This document shows positions 6,727-14,167 of a DNA stretch of 16,679 nucleotides, one piece after another; position 1 is the first letter of the stretch; each line of letters starts with the position of its first letter. This stretch comes from Candidatus Altarchaeota archaeon (GTDB lineage: Archaea > Altiarchaeota > Altiarchaeia > IMC4 > SCGC-AAA252-I15), in NCBI GenBank assembly GCA_018815265.1, contig JAHIYG010000058.1:1-16679 (forward strand), read 5' to 3'. The position numbers and the translations under genes were made by a program. The notes below the pieces were generated by a model, which saw nothing but the letters and a program-made list of their open reading frames with translations, was not told the origin of the DNA and ran no database searches.

Positions 6727-7410
6727 CTATTTTAACCTTTTCCCCAGGGTGAATGAGTAGGCTACCATGCGCCAGTCCGTAAATACGTCAACGGAGGTAT
6801 GTCTGGACTCATTCCATTCAACGGGAACCTCCAGTATTTTAATGCCTTTTTTTTGAGCTCTAAGAAGCATTTCAGTATCCCATGCCCAACCGCGGTTCAG
6901 GGTTTTGTCATATCCCATCTCATCAATTAATTGAAAAAGCACTTCTCTCCGGAAGGCCTTTAACCCGCATTGGTGGTCTATGATTTTCGAACCGATGTAG
7001 TGCCTAATAAAGTATGATGACATCCTGCTGAACACATCCCTCCAAATCTTTCTTTTGATTTTGGACTGCGGAAGATATCTGGAGGAGATTACGATGTCGA
7101 ATTCATCAAGTAGTTTGAAAAAGCCGGGCAGATACGCTGGTTTCACAGACAGGTCTGCGTCGATGTATGCGATTTTATCGGCTTCGGATTTGCGCATGGC
7201 ATCTGCAAGGTTTTCTCTGCGTGTCGGCCCGAAGCCATAGCTTACGCAGTCAACTCCTATTTCCGAGCATATCTTCGCTGTTTTGTCTGTTGATGCGTCA
7301 TCGACGACGGTCAACTTGCAGTCTAAACCCTTAAGCGCCGCCGCAACTGTCGAAACAGTTGCTTTGATTATTTTTTCCTCGTTGTATGCTGGAATGTAGA
7401 CGGAATGCAT
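6727..7410 (-). CDS. GT2 glycosyltransferase, dolichol-phosphate sugar synthase type
   Basis: This is a 227-residue single-domain GT-A fold transferase. It opens with VYIPAYNEEKII, followed by TVVDDAST (D37, D38) for nucleotide binding and the DAD metal motif at 84-86 (AYIDADLSV). The acceptor-side motifs are DHQCGLKAFRRE and WAWDTEMLLRAQKKG, followed by EVPVEWNES. These are typical of DPM1/AglJ-type enzymes that move a sugar from a nucleotide donor to polyprenyl phosphate at the cytoplasmic face. It has no C-terminal membrane helices and is probably peripheral. The sugar (mannose, glucose or N-acetylhexosamine) cannot be assigned. It sits 33 bases upstream of the FAD enzyme on the same strand and is divergent from the GT-C-like gene, a likely user of its lipid-phosphate-sugar product. 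Confidence 0.88.
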   Translation of the reverse strand: MHSVYIPAYNEEKIIKATVSTVAAALKGLDCKLTVVDDASTDKTAKICSEIGVDCVSYGFGPTRRENLADAMRKSEADKIAYIDADLSVKPAYLPGFFKLLDEFDIVISSRYLPQSKIKRKIWRDVFSRMSSYFIRHYIGSKIIDHQCGLKAFRREVLFQLIDEMGYDKTLNRGWAWDTEMLLRAQKKGIKILEVPVEWNESRHTSVDVFTDWRMVAYSFTLGKRLK

Positions 7411-7456
7411 ATTTAATATTATGGGATATTATGCATATACATTTAAGGGTGTTTAA
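7411..7456. promoter_or_regulatory. Divergent promoter region, GT2 / GT-C
   Basis: This 46-base spacer has GTATATGC (minus strand, centred near 7436), 26 bases before the GT2 ATG, fitting a leaderless transcript. On the plus strand, ATTTAATATT at 7411-7420 lies about 40 bases before the GTG at 7457. GGGTG at 7447-7451 is a Shine-Dalgarno-like site five bases before that GTG. Confidence 0.45.
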
Positions 7457-9322
7457 GTGGGTAAGGACGTTATGGAGGAGAGGACTGCATTGCTTCTTTT
7501 TGTAATCTCATCAACCGTCTTTTTTGCCTCGACATCAGGTATTTACTCCTCAAACGACGGAAGCCACTTGGCTCTTGCTAAATCCATATACCACAACCAC
7601 ACATTCACAATAAACTCCTTTGCATACCTGACTGGGGGGATAGACTATTCAACATACAATGGAGACATCTACTCTGACCGGGCGCCAGGCATGGCATTAG
7701 CAATTATTCCATTTTATGCCTTAGGTAATGTGTTTTCTGGCATACTGCCGATGCCCGCATACTATCGTGGGTGGGAGGGTGGAGACTCCCGGATGTTTTT
7801 GACTTTTCTTTTGACAAACATGGCTGGCGGGGTTTGTGTCTTACTGGTTTATTTGACTGCTAAAAGGCTTGGTGCGCAGGAGCATGGAGCCGTTGTCGCA
7901 GCATTGACTGCAGGGTTTGGGACGCTAGTTTGGAAGTACTCGATAAAGATGTACTCCCACAGCCTGTCGGCTGCGCTTTGCATGTTGGCGCTATATCTTG
8001 CGGTAACGTTGACTGACTTGAGGAAACAGAGGATAATGGGTTATGCGCTTTTTGGTGTATTAGGTTACCTGCCTTTGCTGGAGTATCCGAATGCCATATT
8101 GTCTGTGGTCTTTTTGGCGTATCTCTTCTTAAGCAGGAAGATACGAGTCGTGCTGGATGAAACAAACATGAAGGCTATTGCATGTTTTATGGTGCCTGCC
8201 CTTTTGATTCCATTTTATAATTTCGTAAACTTTGGGAACCCATTGACTCCGGCTTATGTCTACTCCCCGCATCACGCATGGGTTGCGGACTTAACAGACT
8301 CCGGCCCCATAGTTGAGGGCATATTGGGTCTGACGCTGTCGAATGAGTGGGGGGGTTCTAAGTTGGGTGCTGACGGAGGGGTTTTCCTCCTGTCTCCTGC
8401 ATTGCTTTTGGGAGTTCTTGGATTCGTAACATTGTATCGCAAGAGAAAATATGAGGTTTTGCTCATATTTGCTTTGTTCATTTTGCATCTCATCTTCTAC
8501 GGCAGGTTTAAGACATGGTGGGGAGGAGGTGACTTTGACACGCGCTATATGCTGGCTGTGACTGTACCGCTTGCCATTGGGGTGGCTTTCTGGATGGATG
8601 ACCTAGTTGGCAGGTTAAGGTGTGAATTCATGAAAACCCTCTTTCAAGGTATCACATGGGTTCTGATAGCTTTTTCTATTGTGGGTGTGGCTGAGGATGT
8701 GAGCCAGCTTGAAGGCCCCAAGTGGAGGTATTTTGATTTTCCGGCAGTGCATCCGTCAGATATTTCCACTACAGTTGATGCTGTTTTCCCGAATATGTGG
8801 AGAATACCAGTCTACTTCGGATTGGTAGCTATTGCATACGCTATTTCCTCAGCCGTTCTGAAGAGGCTGCCGGGCTTGTCTGGAAGGGATGTGTTGGGCC
8901 TGAAGAAGGACCATGTGATATTTGGGCTTTTTATCTGTGGTCTTATCCTGATTTTGCTTTTCAGCAGCCAGCCTAAGATGGGATATTCTGTGAGAAATCT
9001 AAGGTACTCTGACAACCTGCTGGAGTGGTATAGGGGAACCCCACCATATACGCTCAAAGGAGATACCATGTATGTGAAGGGTGTGGTTGACGTCTCAGGC
9101 ATGGGGAAGGTAGTGCTGGATGTGTCGGCAAAGGATTGCATCAGAAAAGTCTATGTGAATGAGCGGATGGTTGAGGTTATCAAGGAGGGTGAATGCAGTC
9201 CATGCATGCATTGTGCCGAGGGTAAAATGGACATAACACCCTATCTTAGGATGGATGGGCAGAATCTGATAGGCTTTGAGATACAAGGTGTTGGCGATAC
9301 GAGTGAATTCAATGTCAAATGA
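7457..9322 (+). CDS. Multispanning GT-C-like glycosyltransferase with C-terminal beta domain
   Basis: The protein has 621 residues from GTG 7457, supported by GGGTG five bases upstream; ATG 7472 is the alternative. About a dozen hydrophobic segments span residues 10-505. The first extracytoplasmic loop carries the acidic motif SSNDGSHLALA (D34), then YSDRAPGMALAIIPFYALG (around D74-G78), the pattern of PMT/ArnT-like GT-C enzymes that use polyprenyl-phosphate sugars. A later loop reads WWGGGDFDTRYML. After the last helix (about 487-503) comes a soluble region of roughly 115 residues. Its end, MDITPYLRMDGQNLIGFEI, resembles galactose-binding-like beta-sandwich domains. That domain contains four cysteines (C561, C580, C583, C586). 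Function is inferred: adding a sugar to a glycolipid or protein at the outer face. The 3' end overlaps priS by eight bases. Confidence 0.75.
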   Translation: MGKDVMEERTALLLFVISSTVFFASTSGIYSSNDGSHLALAKSIYHNHTFTINSFAYLTGGIDYSTYNGDIYSDRAPGMALAIIPFYALGNVFSGILPMPAYYRGWEGGDSRMFLTFLLTNMAGGVCVLLVYLTAKRLGAQEHGAVVAALTAGFGTLVWKYSIKMYSHSLSAALCMLALYLAVTLTDLRKQRIMGYALFGVLGYLPLLEYPNAILSVVFLAYLFLSRKIRVVLDETNMKAIACFMVPALLIPFYNFVNFGNPLTPAYVYSPHHAWVADLTDSGPIVEGILGLTLSNEWGGSKLGADGGVFLLSPALLLGVLGFVTLYRKRKYEVLLIFALFILHLIFYGRFKTWWGGGDFDTRYMLAVTVPLAIGVAFWMDDLVGRLRCEFMKTLFQGITWVLIAFSIVGVAEDVSQLEGPKWRYFDFPAVHPSDISTTVDAVFPNMWRIPVYFGLVAIAYAISSAVLKRLPGLSGRDVLGLKKDHVIFGLFICGLILILLFSSQPKMGYSVRNLRYSDNLLEWYRGTPPYTLKGDTMYVKGVVDVSGMGKVVLDVSAKDCIRKVYVNERMVEVIKEGECSPCMHCAEGKMDITPYLRMDGQNLIGFEIQGVGDTSEFNVK

Positions 9323-10457
9323 TGTGTTCAGCCTTGTCTTTGAGAAGCAGGTACATGCCGACAGTTTCGTTGACTTCAATTTTTTCGTCTTTTTTGTATG
9401 GCCCCCAGGACGAACCCAGAAGGTCAAATGATGGGACGTCCGAGGTAATGGCTATTTTGAAGCTGCTGCCCTTGAATGCCACGGCATGAACGAGGGGGTT
9501 GAATGTCTCGAGTGACTTTGTCTTTTTAGCTAAAAGGCCTGAGCCTCCGTGTATGGTGTCTGGGACTCGTATGAGACGGGATATGTCTGCAGTCACCTGC
9601 CGGTCTTCATCTGTCACAGCCAACGCCCGCTTTTTGATTTCAGCCCTGACATGCGAGCCTATGTTTTCCCAGAATGCCTTCCAGTTTCCTATGCGCAGGT
9701 TTCCTAGGTACTCCTCACGTTTGGCTTCAAGTTCTGCTGCTCTTTTTGCGCCGACACCCCTTATTTTCATGAGCTCTTCTTGTGGAAGTGATAGTATCTC
9801 CTCTGCCACAGCATATATTCGCTTGCCCCATCCTGTGCTTTCAGAGGTAGGTCCTACGAATTTTTTGTCTACTAGAATGTTTTTGCCACGTATGAACTTG
9901 ACGCCTTTTGCACTATCTTCTGTCTTCAGGAAAAAGTCAAGGTCTAATCCGACGCCACCTATATAATCTATTATCTCCCGTCTTGAGTCTGAATCTAGGC
10001 TTTTCACATCGTCTGCGACGACGTGTATGTGGTATCCTTTGCTGCCTGAGAAATTGACTCTGACGTCTTTTTTTGAGTATCCGAAGTCGTCATATAGGAA
10101 GTCCAAAAGCCTAAGAGCTTCAGACGTTACCTCGTCTATTTTTCCCTGGGTGAGGTATTCCATTGGTTTGTCCAAGTCGAATATGAGGTCTGCACCAAGC
10201 CACTGCTTGGATTCCATGCTCTGCTCTGGAAAGCCATAGTATGCTGCTGAGTAGGATATGTAGTAGGGGGCTTCAATTTTGAGGTATTGATTGAATGCCT
10301 TCTCCGAAGGGAAGCTCCTGTGTCGGAACTTGATTTTATCGTCTAATGTGCCTATGCCAAACTCTCTCCTGTGGACTGCGTCTGGGGCTCCGACGTTGTT
10401 GACCCAGTAGTATTGCTTGAATTTCTTCCTCAGAAAGATTTTGGTGTCTGCCTCCAC
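9315..10457 (-). CDS. priS: DNA primase small (catalytic) subunit PriS
   Basis: This is a 380-residue archaeo-eukaryotic primase that makes primers for DNA replication together with PriL, which is not in this window. The catalytic aspartates are in GADLIFDLD (D94 and D96), with the nucleotide-binding stretch SGSKGYHIHV at 137-146. The third acidic residue lies in TADISRLIRVPDTIHGGSG (D291), followed by the conserved RLIR/P..HG segment. The C-terminus ends in the family-like EVNETVGMYLLLKDKAEHI. The start is GTG at 10457, one base after the stop of the upstream gene, and is fixed by a strong GGGAGG site nine bases upstream. An IRGVGAKRAAEL segment at 232-243 reads like a helix-hairpin-helix turn within the helical part. 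There is no sign of fusion to PriL. It is the second gene of a two-gene unit with a carbonic anhydrase. Confidence 0.94.
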   Translation of the reverse strand: MEADTKIFLRKKFKQYYWVNNVGAPDAVHRREFGIGTLDDKIKFRHRSFPSEKAFNQYLKIEAPYYISYSAAYYGFPEQSMESKQWLGADLIFDLDKPMEYLTQGKIDEVTSEALRLLDFLYDDFGYSKKDVRVNFSGSKGYHIHVVADDVKSLDSDSRREIIDYIGGVGLDLDFFLKTEDSAKGVKFIRGKNILVDKKFVGPTSESTGWGKRIYAVAEEILSLPQEELMKIRGVGAKRAAELEAKREEYLGNLRIGNWKAFWENIGSHVRAEIKKRALAVTDEDRQVTADISRLIRVPDTIHGGSGLLAKKTKSLETFNPLVHAVAFKGSSFKIAITSDVPSFDLLGSSWGPYKKDEKIEVNETVGMYLLLKDKAEHII

Positions 10458-10458
10458 T

Positions 10459-11109
10459 CTAGAATTCCTCCCGAACCATGTTTTCTGAGCCCTCGAGTTT
10501 TTCAGGAACCCTAAATACTTTGCCGGAGACTATGTCATAAATGAGAGGAAGCAAAGAAACTTCTCCGTTTTTTATCTTTTCCTGTGTCTGGGGATAGTGG
10601 ACGGTGAGGAAATCATCTACTGACTGCATCTGCATCCTAAGTCCTTCCTCAACTATCAACTGGTGTGTTTTCTCCTTTTGGAGGTTTAGTTTGTTTGAAA
10701 TCAGGTAGTCTGTCACCTTTGTTTTGGCTTTTCCTCCCCCGTATTCATGCATGTGGTTTCTGATTTCTGACTCGACTTCGGTTTCCAAAGACATGTATCC
10801 CCCGCAGTGGGTGTGGTGGAGTAACATTATGTATTCTGGATGGAGGTGGTTTAGTGCGTACACAAGCGCCGCCCTCGCCTCGTCAGAGAATAATCCCCCT
10901 ATGTTTTTAGCCTCAAAAATGCTGCCGGGTGCGTTTAAGTCAAAGATTTCATGGACGCTGACGCGTGAGTCAGAGCAGGATAGGCAAAATATTTTTGGGT
11001 CCTGGTAGCCTGAAAGCTTTCTCCTCACGGTCCTGAAATGTTTGAGATGCTTTTTCCATCCGCTTTCTAAGGTTGTTATCTTCAATTGAAACACCTGATA
11101 AATTATCAT
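10459..11109 (-). CDS. Beta-class carbonic anhydrase family protein
   Basis: This is a 216-residue protein with the beta-carbonic anhydrase zinc site: CSDSR (C45, with the D47-R49 dyad) and HHTHCGG (H99 and C102). A linking segment (NIGGL, then ALVYALNHL) matches the family. The expected reaction is reversible hydration of CO2 in the cytoplasm. About 100 residues follow the zinc site, including a charged stretch (EVESEIRNHMHEYGGG) that does not look like the usual beta-CA C-terminus, so divergence or another zinc-dependent role is possible. The ATG at 11109 is the longest start. An in-frame GTG at 11094 would sit at leaderless distance (about 29 bases) from a minus-strand TATA-like box near 11119-11126. 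priS follows after one base, an unexpected partner for a carbonic anhydrase. Confidence 0.82.
   Translation of the reverse strand: MIIYQVFQLKITTLESGWKKHLKHFRTVRRKLSGYQDPKIFCLSCSDSRVSVHEIFDLNAPGSIFEAKNIGGLFSDEARAALVYALNHLHPEYIMLLHHTHCGGYMSLETEVESEIRNHMHEYGGGKAKTKVTDYLISNKLNLQKEKTHQLIVEEGLRMQMQSVDDFLTVHYPQTQEKIKNGEVSLLPLIYDIVSGKVFRVPEKLEGSENMVREEF
10467..10472 (-). promoter_or_regulatory. Shine-Dalgarno site of priS
   Basis: GGGAGG on the minus strand, inside the last codons of the carbonic anhydrase gene, lies nine bases before the GTG at 10457. It is the best ribosome binding site in the window and decides the non-ATG start of priS. Confidence 0.7.
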
Positions 11110-11130
11110 TAATGTAACATAATATAAGTT
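11094..11130. promoter_or_regulatory. Overlapping divergent promoters, carbonic anhydrase / PIG-V-like gene 1
   Basis: Only 21 bases separate the two annotated starts. On the minus strand TTATATTA (11119-11126) is too close to ATG 11109 but correctly spaced for GTG 11094. On the plus strand the A/T box GATAAATTATC (11095-11105) is about 30 bases before ATG 11131. The two promoters probably interlock. Confidence 0.4.
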
Positions 11131-12270
11131 ATGGATGACGTGGACAGGAGAAATATCTGCATTATCTTATTGTTGGCTTTGTCTGTCAAGTTGCTTCTGG
11201 TCTCGTCAGTGTATATGTTTGGTCCACAGGACATAATGGCACATGTTGGCATTCCAAATAATATGGTCTATGCAACATGGAGTATATTAAACATGTCCTT
11301 TGAAGGCAGGGGCGTGGTTGAGAAATTGGGTTATTCGCATGATTCTGTGGGATTGATTAATGCCGCGGTTGAGGGGTATCATGATGATTTGAGAGAGCCG
11401 GGAAACACTTGGGAGAAATCATTTCATGGCAAGTGCCTTTTCAATTGGCCGTTCGTGTATCCGCTTTTGAGTGGGGTGTTTTCCGTTTTTTTCGGATATG
11501 TCGTCTCCGGCTTGGTCATCGCTAATATTTCGTCTTTTTTTGCTGTGTCGTTTTTTTATTTCATTGCAAAAAGGTATGTGGGGGGTAAGAAGGCTCTGTA
11601 TTCAACAGTGCTTTTGATGTTTTACCCCTATAACCTCACTTTTTTCACTGTGTCGTATGCTGAGCCGCTTTATCTTGTTTTTGTGCTTTTATCGTGGCAC
11701 TACTTCATGGAGAAGAAATACGCATCATGCGGTTTTTTTGCGTTGGCTGCTTCTTTGACTAGATATCCTGGGGTGGTTTTATTTTTGATGTATTCTGTTT
11801 TGATGCTCTACAACGGCAGGGGGGGTGGGATTTGGAAGGGCTCATGTGATGTGCTGAAGATTTGCGTGTTTGTAATACCAGTGTTGTTTTGGTTTTTTTT
11901 CAGTGAGTCTGTCACTGGCTTGGCATTGTCTGAGTTGCCTTCTTACTGCTATGAAACGAATGCTTACGCAATTAGGACGTTTTTATCTAATCCAGTTTCG
12001 GTTTTGTTTTTATATTTCGCATGTGTTGGTGTGGTTTTTCTAGGTAAGAAAGACAAACAACTTAGGGTATATGCTTTGTCGTTTATCTTGCTTCATCTTT
12101 TGTTTTTCCGCAGTTCAACAAGCAGATATTTGGGTGTTATTTGGCCTTTATTCATTTATTACGGGTCAAAACTTGACAGGACTGACTTGATATTCTGCTG
12201 CGTTGGTTTTTTGATAATGGGTGTGGTAAACACGGTTGCGCATTCAAATTTTATCCCATTGATATTCTGA
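11131..12270 (+). CDS. PIG-V-like multispanning glycosyltransferase, paralogue 1
   Basis: This is a 379-residue integral membrane protein with about eight to nine hydrophobic segments. After the first helix an extracytoplasmic loop contains GYSHDSVGLINAAVEGY (D71) and then FNWPFVYPLLSGVF. This recalls the WDS..(F)...GY and FPLYPLL motifs of the PIG-V mannosyltransferase family (GT-C). Further on come SYAEPLYLVFVLLSW, AASLTRYPGVVLF and a C-terminal SRYLGVIWPLFIYYG. The D71-bearing loop is the expected catalytic site for transfer from a polyprenyl-phosphate sugar outside the membrane. It is clearly homologous to the gene at 14164, sharing the SEP/AEP-LYLVF, ALTRY/SLTRY and R(Y)xGVIWPLFIY blocks. 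It is upstream of gatE on the same strand, 55 bases apart. Family membership is by motif only, and the sugar is unknown. Confidence 0.75.
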   Translation: MDDVDRRNICIILLLALSVKLLLVSSVYMFGPQDIMAHVGIPNNMVYATWSILNMSFEGRGVVEKLGYSHDSVGLINAAVEGYHDDLREPGNTWEKSFHGKCLFNWPFVYPLLSGVFSVFFGYVVSGLVIANISSFFAVSFFYFIAKRYVGGKKALYSTVLLMFYPYNLTFFTVSYAEPLYLVFVLLSWHYFMEKKYASCGFFALAASLTRYPGVVLFLMYSVLMLYNGRGGGIWKGSCDVLKICVFVIPVLFWFFFSESVTGLALSELPSYCYETNAYAIRTFLSNPVSVLFLYFACVGVVFLGKKDKQLRVYALSFILLHLLFFRSSTSRYLGVIWPLFIYYGSKLDRTDLIFCCVGFLIMGVVNTVAHSNFIPLIF

Positions 12271-12325
12271 CGGCGTGTGTAGCGTAAAAAGGGATTAATT
12301 AGTTTGATTCCTAATTAGTGGTAAG
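12271..12325 (+). promoter_or_regulatory. gatE upstream region with repeated TAATTAGT
   Basis: TAATTAGT occurs at 12296-12303 and again at 12312-12319. The first copy overlaps an A/T box (GATTAATTA) about 28 bases before the gatE ATG, so it may be its TATA element. TAATTAG at 12296-12302 and CTAATTA at 12311-12317 can also pair as a seven-base stem with an eight-base loop. The site could be an operator or leader hairpin, or the end of the upstream transcript. Confidence 0.4.
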
Positions 12326-14167
12326 ATGGTTTTGGACTATCAAAAGCTTGGTTTCAAATGCGGTATTGAGATACACCAGCAGGTTGACACCCACAAATTG
12401 TTTTGCCCGTGCCCTTCTGTGATTAGGGATGAGTGCCCTGACGTTTCTGTTGAGCGGCGGATGAGGGCGGTAGCTGGGGAATTGGGAAACATAGACCCTG
12501 CTGCATTGCATGAGTTTCTAAGGGGTAGGAGATTGGTTTATGAGGCGTACAGGGACAGTAACTGCCTGGTTGAGTTGGATGAGGAGCCGCCGCATCCAGT
12601 AAACAATGATGCATTGAGAATCTGCCTGGAGGTTGCGCTTTTGTTGGGTGCGAAACCTGTTGATGAAGTGCATGTGATGCGAAAGACTGTCATAGACGGC
12701 TCAAACACTTCTGGGTTTCAAAGGACCATGTTGGTGGCTGAAGACGGCGTTTTGGAGACGAGTTTAGGTCCTGTCGGCGTCCCAACAATATGTTTGGAGG
12801 AGGATGCTGCGAGGATAATATCTGAAGAAGGGGGTGTCGTGCATTATCGCCTTGACAGATTGGGGATACCTTTGATTGAGTTGGCGACCGATCCTGTGAT
12901 AAAGTCTCCGGCGCATGCGAGGGAGTGTGCTGAAAAAATCGGGTCAATCCTTCGGGCGACTAAGGTGAAGAGGGGTTTGGGGACAATAAGGCAGGACATT
13001 AACATTTCAATAGCTGACGGGAACAGGGTTGAGGTTAAGGGAGTCCAGGATTTGAGATTGATTTCAAAGGTTGTTGAGGGGGAGGTAGAAAGGCAGGTGA
13101 TGTTATTGGAGGTCTTGAAAAGACTGAATGAATCTGGAGTAAATAAAAAAGATTATGACATCGAAGCGGTTGATGTCACATCCTGTTTCATGGACACTAA
13201 ATCAAATGTTATAAAGACCGCATTGGATGTGGGGGGTGTTGTTTTGGGTGTTAGGCTCGCAGGCTTAAAAGGCCTTTTGAAGGGGAAGTTCGGGCCGCAG
13301 ATTGCCCAGTATGCGAGGGCGATGGCTGGCGTTAAGGGCATATTCCACGGTGATGAATTGCCGGGATACGGCATAAGCCCGGGTGAAGTAGAGGATATAA
13401 AGAAGACGTTGAGTATAGATGGCAGCGACTCTTTTGCTGTTGTTTCAGGCCCCAAAGACCAGTGTGTGAAGGCTTTAGATGCTGTCTTGAATAGGTGTAG
13501 GATAGCTTTGGATGGCGTGCCTGTTGAGACTAGGCGTGCGAAAGACAATGGTTCCACGGAGTTTATGAGGCCGCTGCCTGGTAGTTCCAGGATGTATCCT
13601 GAAACTGACGAACCCCTGGTTAGGGTATCTCATGAGTATGTTTTGAAGATTAAGAAGAGTCTGCCGGAGCTTCGTGAGGATAGGGCGAAAAGGTATGTTG
13701 ATTTGGGTTTGTCTGCGGAGCTTGCGAATCAGCTTTCAAAGGACGGGAAGAACACGTTGTTTGAGGAGTACGCTGAAAAATATGGCGGCGTGGATGCGAC
13801 AACGGTTGCAACAACTTTGACGTCTACGACGAAGGAGGCTGAAAAAAGGTATGGTGTTGACTCATCCAATATTTCGAGAAGACACTATGATGAAATATTT
13901 GATTTAATCTCAAGGGGCGTCATATCAAAGAATGTGCTGGCGCAGGTGATTGCTGAGGTATGCAAAAATCCAGGGAAGAGCGTCAGAGACCTGGCTTCAG
14001 AAAAGGGGTTGACGACACTGTCTTCTGATGAACTTGAGAAAATAGTCGAAAAAATCATTTCAGAAAACCAAGACTTGAATAGGGGGCAGTTGATTGGTAA
14101 GGTCATGGCGGAAGTCAAAGGTAGGGCGGATGCAAAAGACGTCGCAGACTTGATTAAGACAAAATGA
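12326..14167 (+). CDS. gatE: Glu-tRNA(Gln) amidotransferase subunit E
   Basis: This is a 613-residue GatE, the tRNA-binding and kinase/transamidase subunit of the archaeal GatDE complex that converts Glu-tRNA(Gln) to Gln-tRNA(Gln). The GatB/E signature opens the protein (GFKCGIEIHQQVDTHKLFCPCPS) and continues with ELDEEPPHPVN, VMRKTVIDGSNTSGFQRT and RLGIPLIELATDP. Around residues 290-400 is the AspRS-type insertion domain that marks GatE rather than GatB (HGDELPGYGI region). The C-terminal helical and YqeY-like tail runs from about 480 to 613. The partner GatD is not in the window. Its presence implies an archaeon lacking, or not relying on, a glutaminyl-tRNA synthetase. The stop overlaps the start of the next gene as ATGA, so a housekeeping gene is coupled to a membrane glycosyltransferase gene. 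Confidence 0.96.
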   Translation: MVLDYQKLGFKCGIEIHQQVDTHKLFCPCPSVIRDECPDVSVERRMRAVAGELGNIDPAALHEFLRGRRLVYEAYRDSNCLVELDEEPPHPVNNDALRICLEVALLLGAKPVDEVHVMRKTVIDGSNTSGFQRTMLVAEDGVLETSLGPVGVPTICLEEDAARIISEEGGVVHYRLDRLGIPLIELATDPVIKSPAHARECAEKIGSILRATKVKRGLGTIRQDINISIADGNRVEVKGVQDLRLISKVVEGEVERQVMLLEVLKRLNESGVNKKDYDIEAVDVTSCFMDTKSNVIKTALDVGGVVLGVRLAGLKGLLKGKFGPQIAQYARAMAGVKGIFHGDELPGYGISPGEVEDIKKTLSIDGSDSFAVVSGPKDQCVKALDAVLNRCRIALDGVPVETRRAKDNGSTEFMRPLPGSSRMYPETDEPLVRVSHEYVLKIKKSLPELREDRAKRYVDLGLSAELANQLSKDGKNTLFEEYAEKYGGVDATTVATTLTSTTKEAEKRYGVDSSNISRRHYDEIFDLISRGVISKNVLAQVIAEVCKNPGKSVRDLASEKGLTTLSSDELEKIVEKIISENQDLNRGQLIGKVMAEVKGRADAKDVADLIKTK

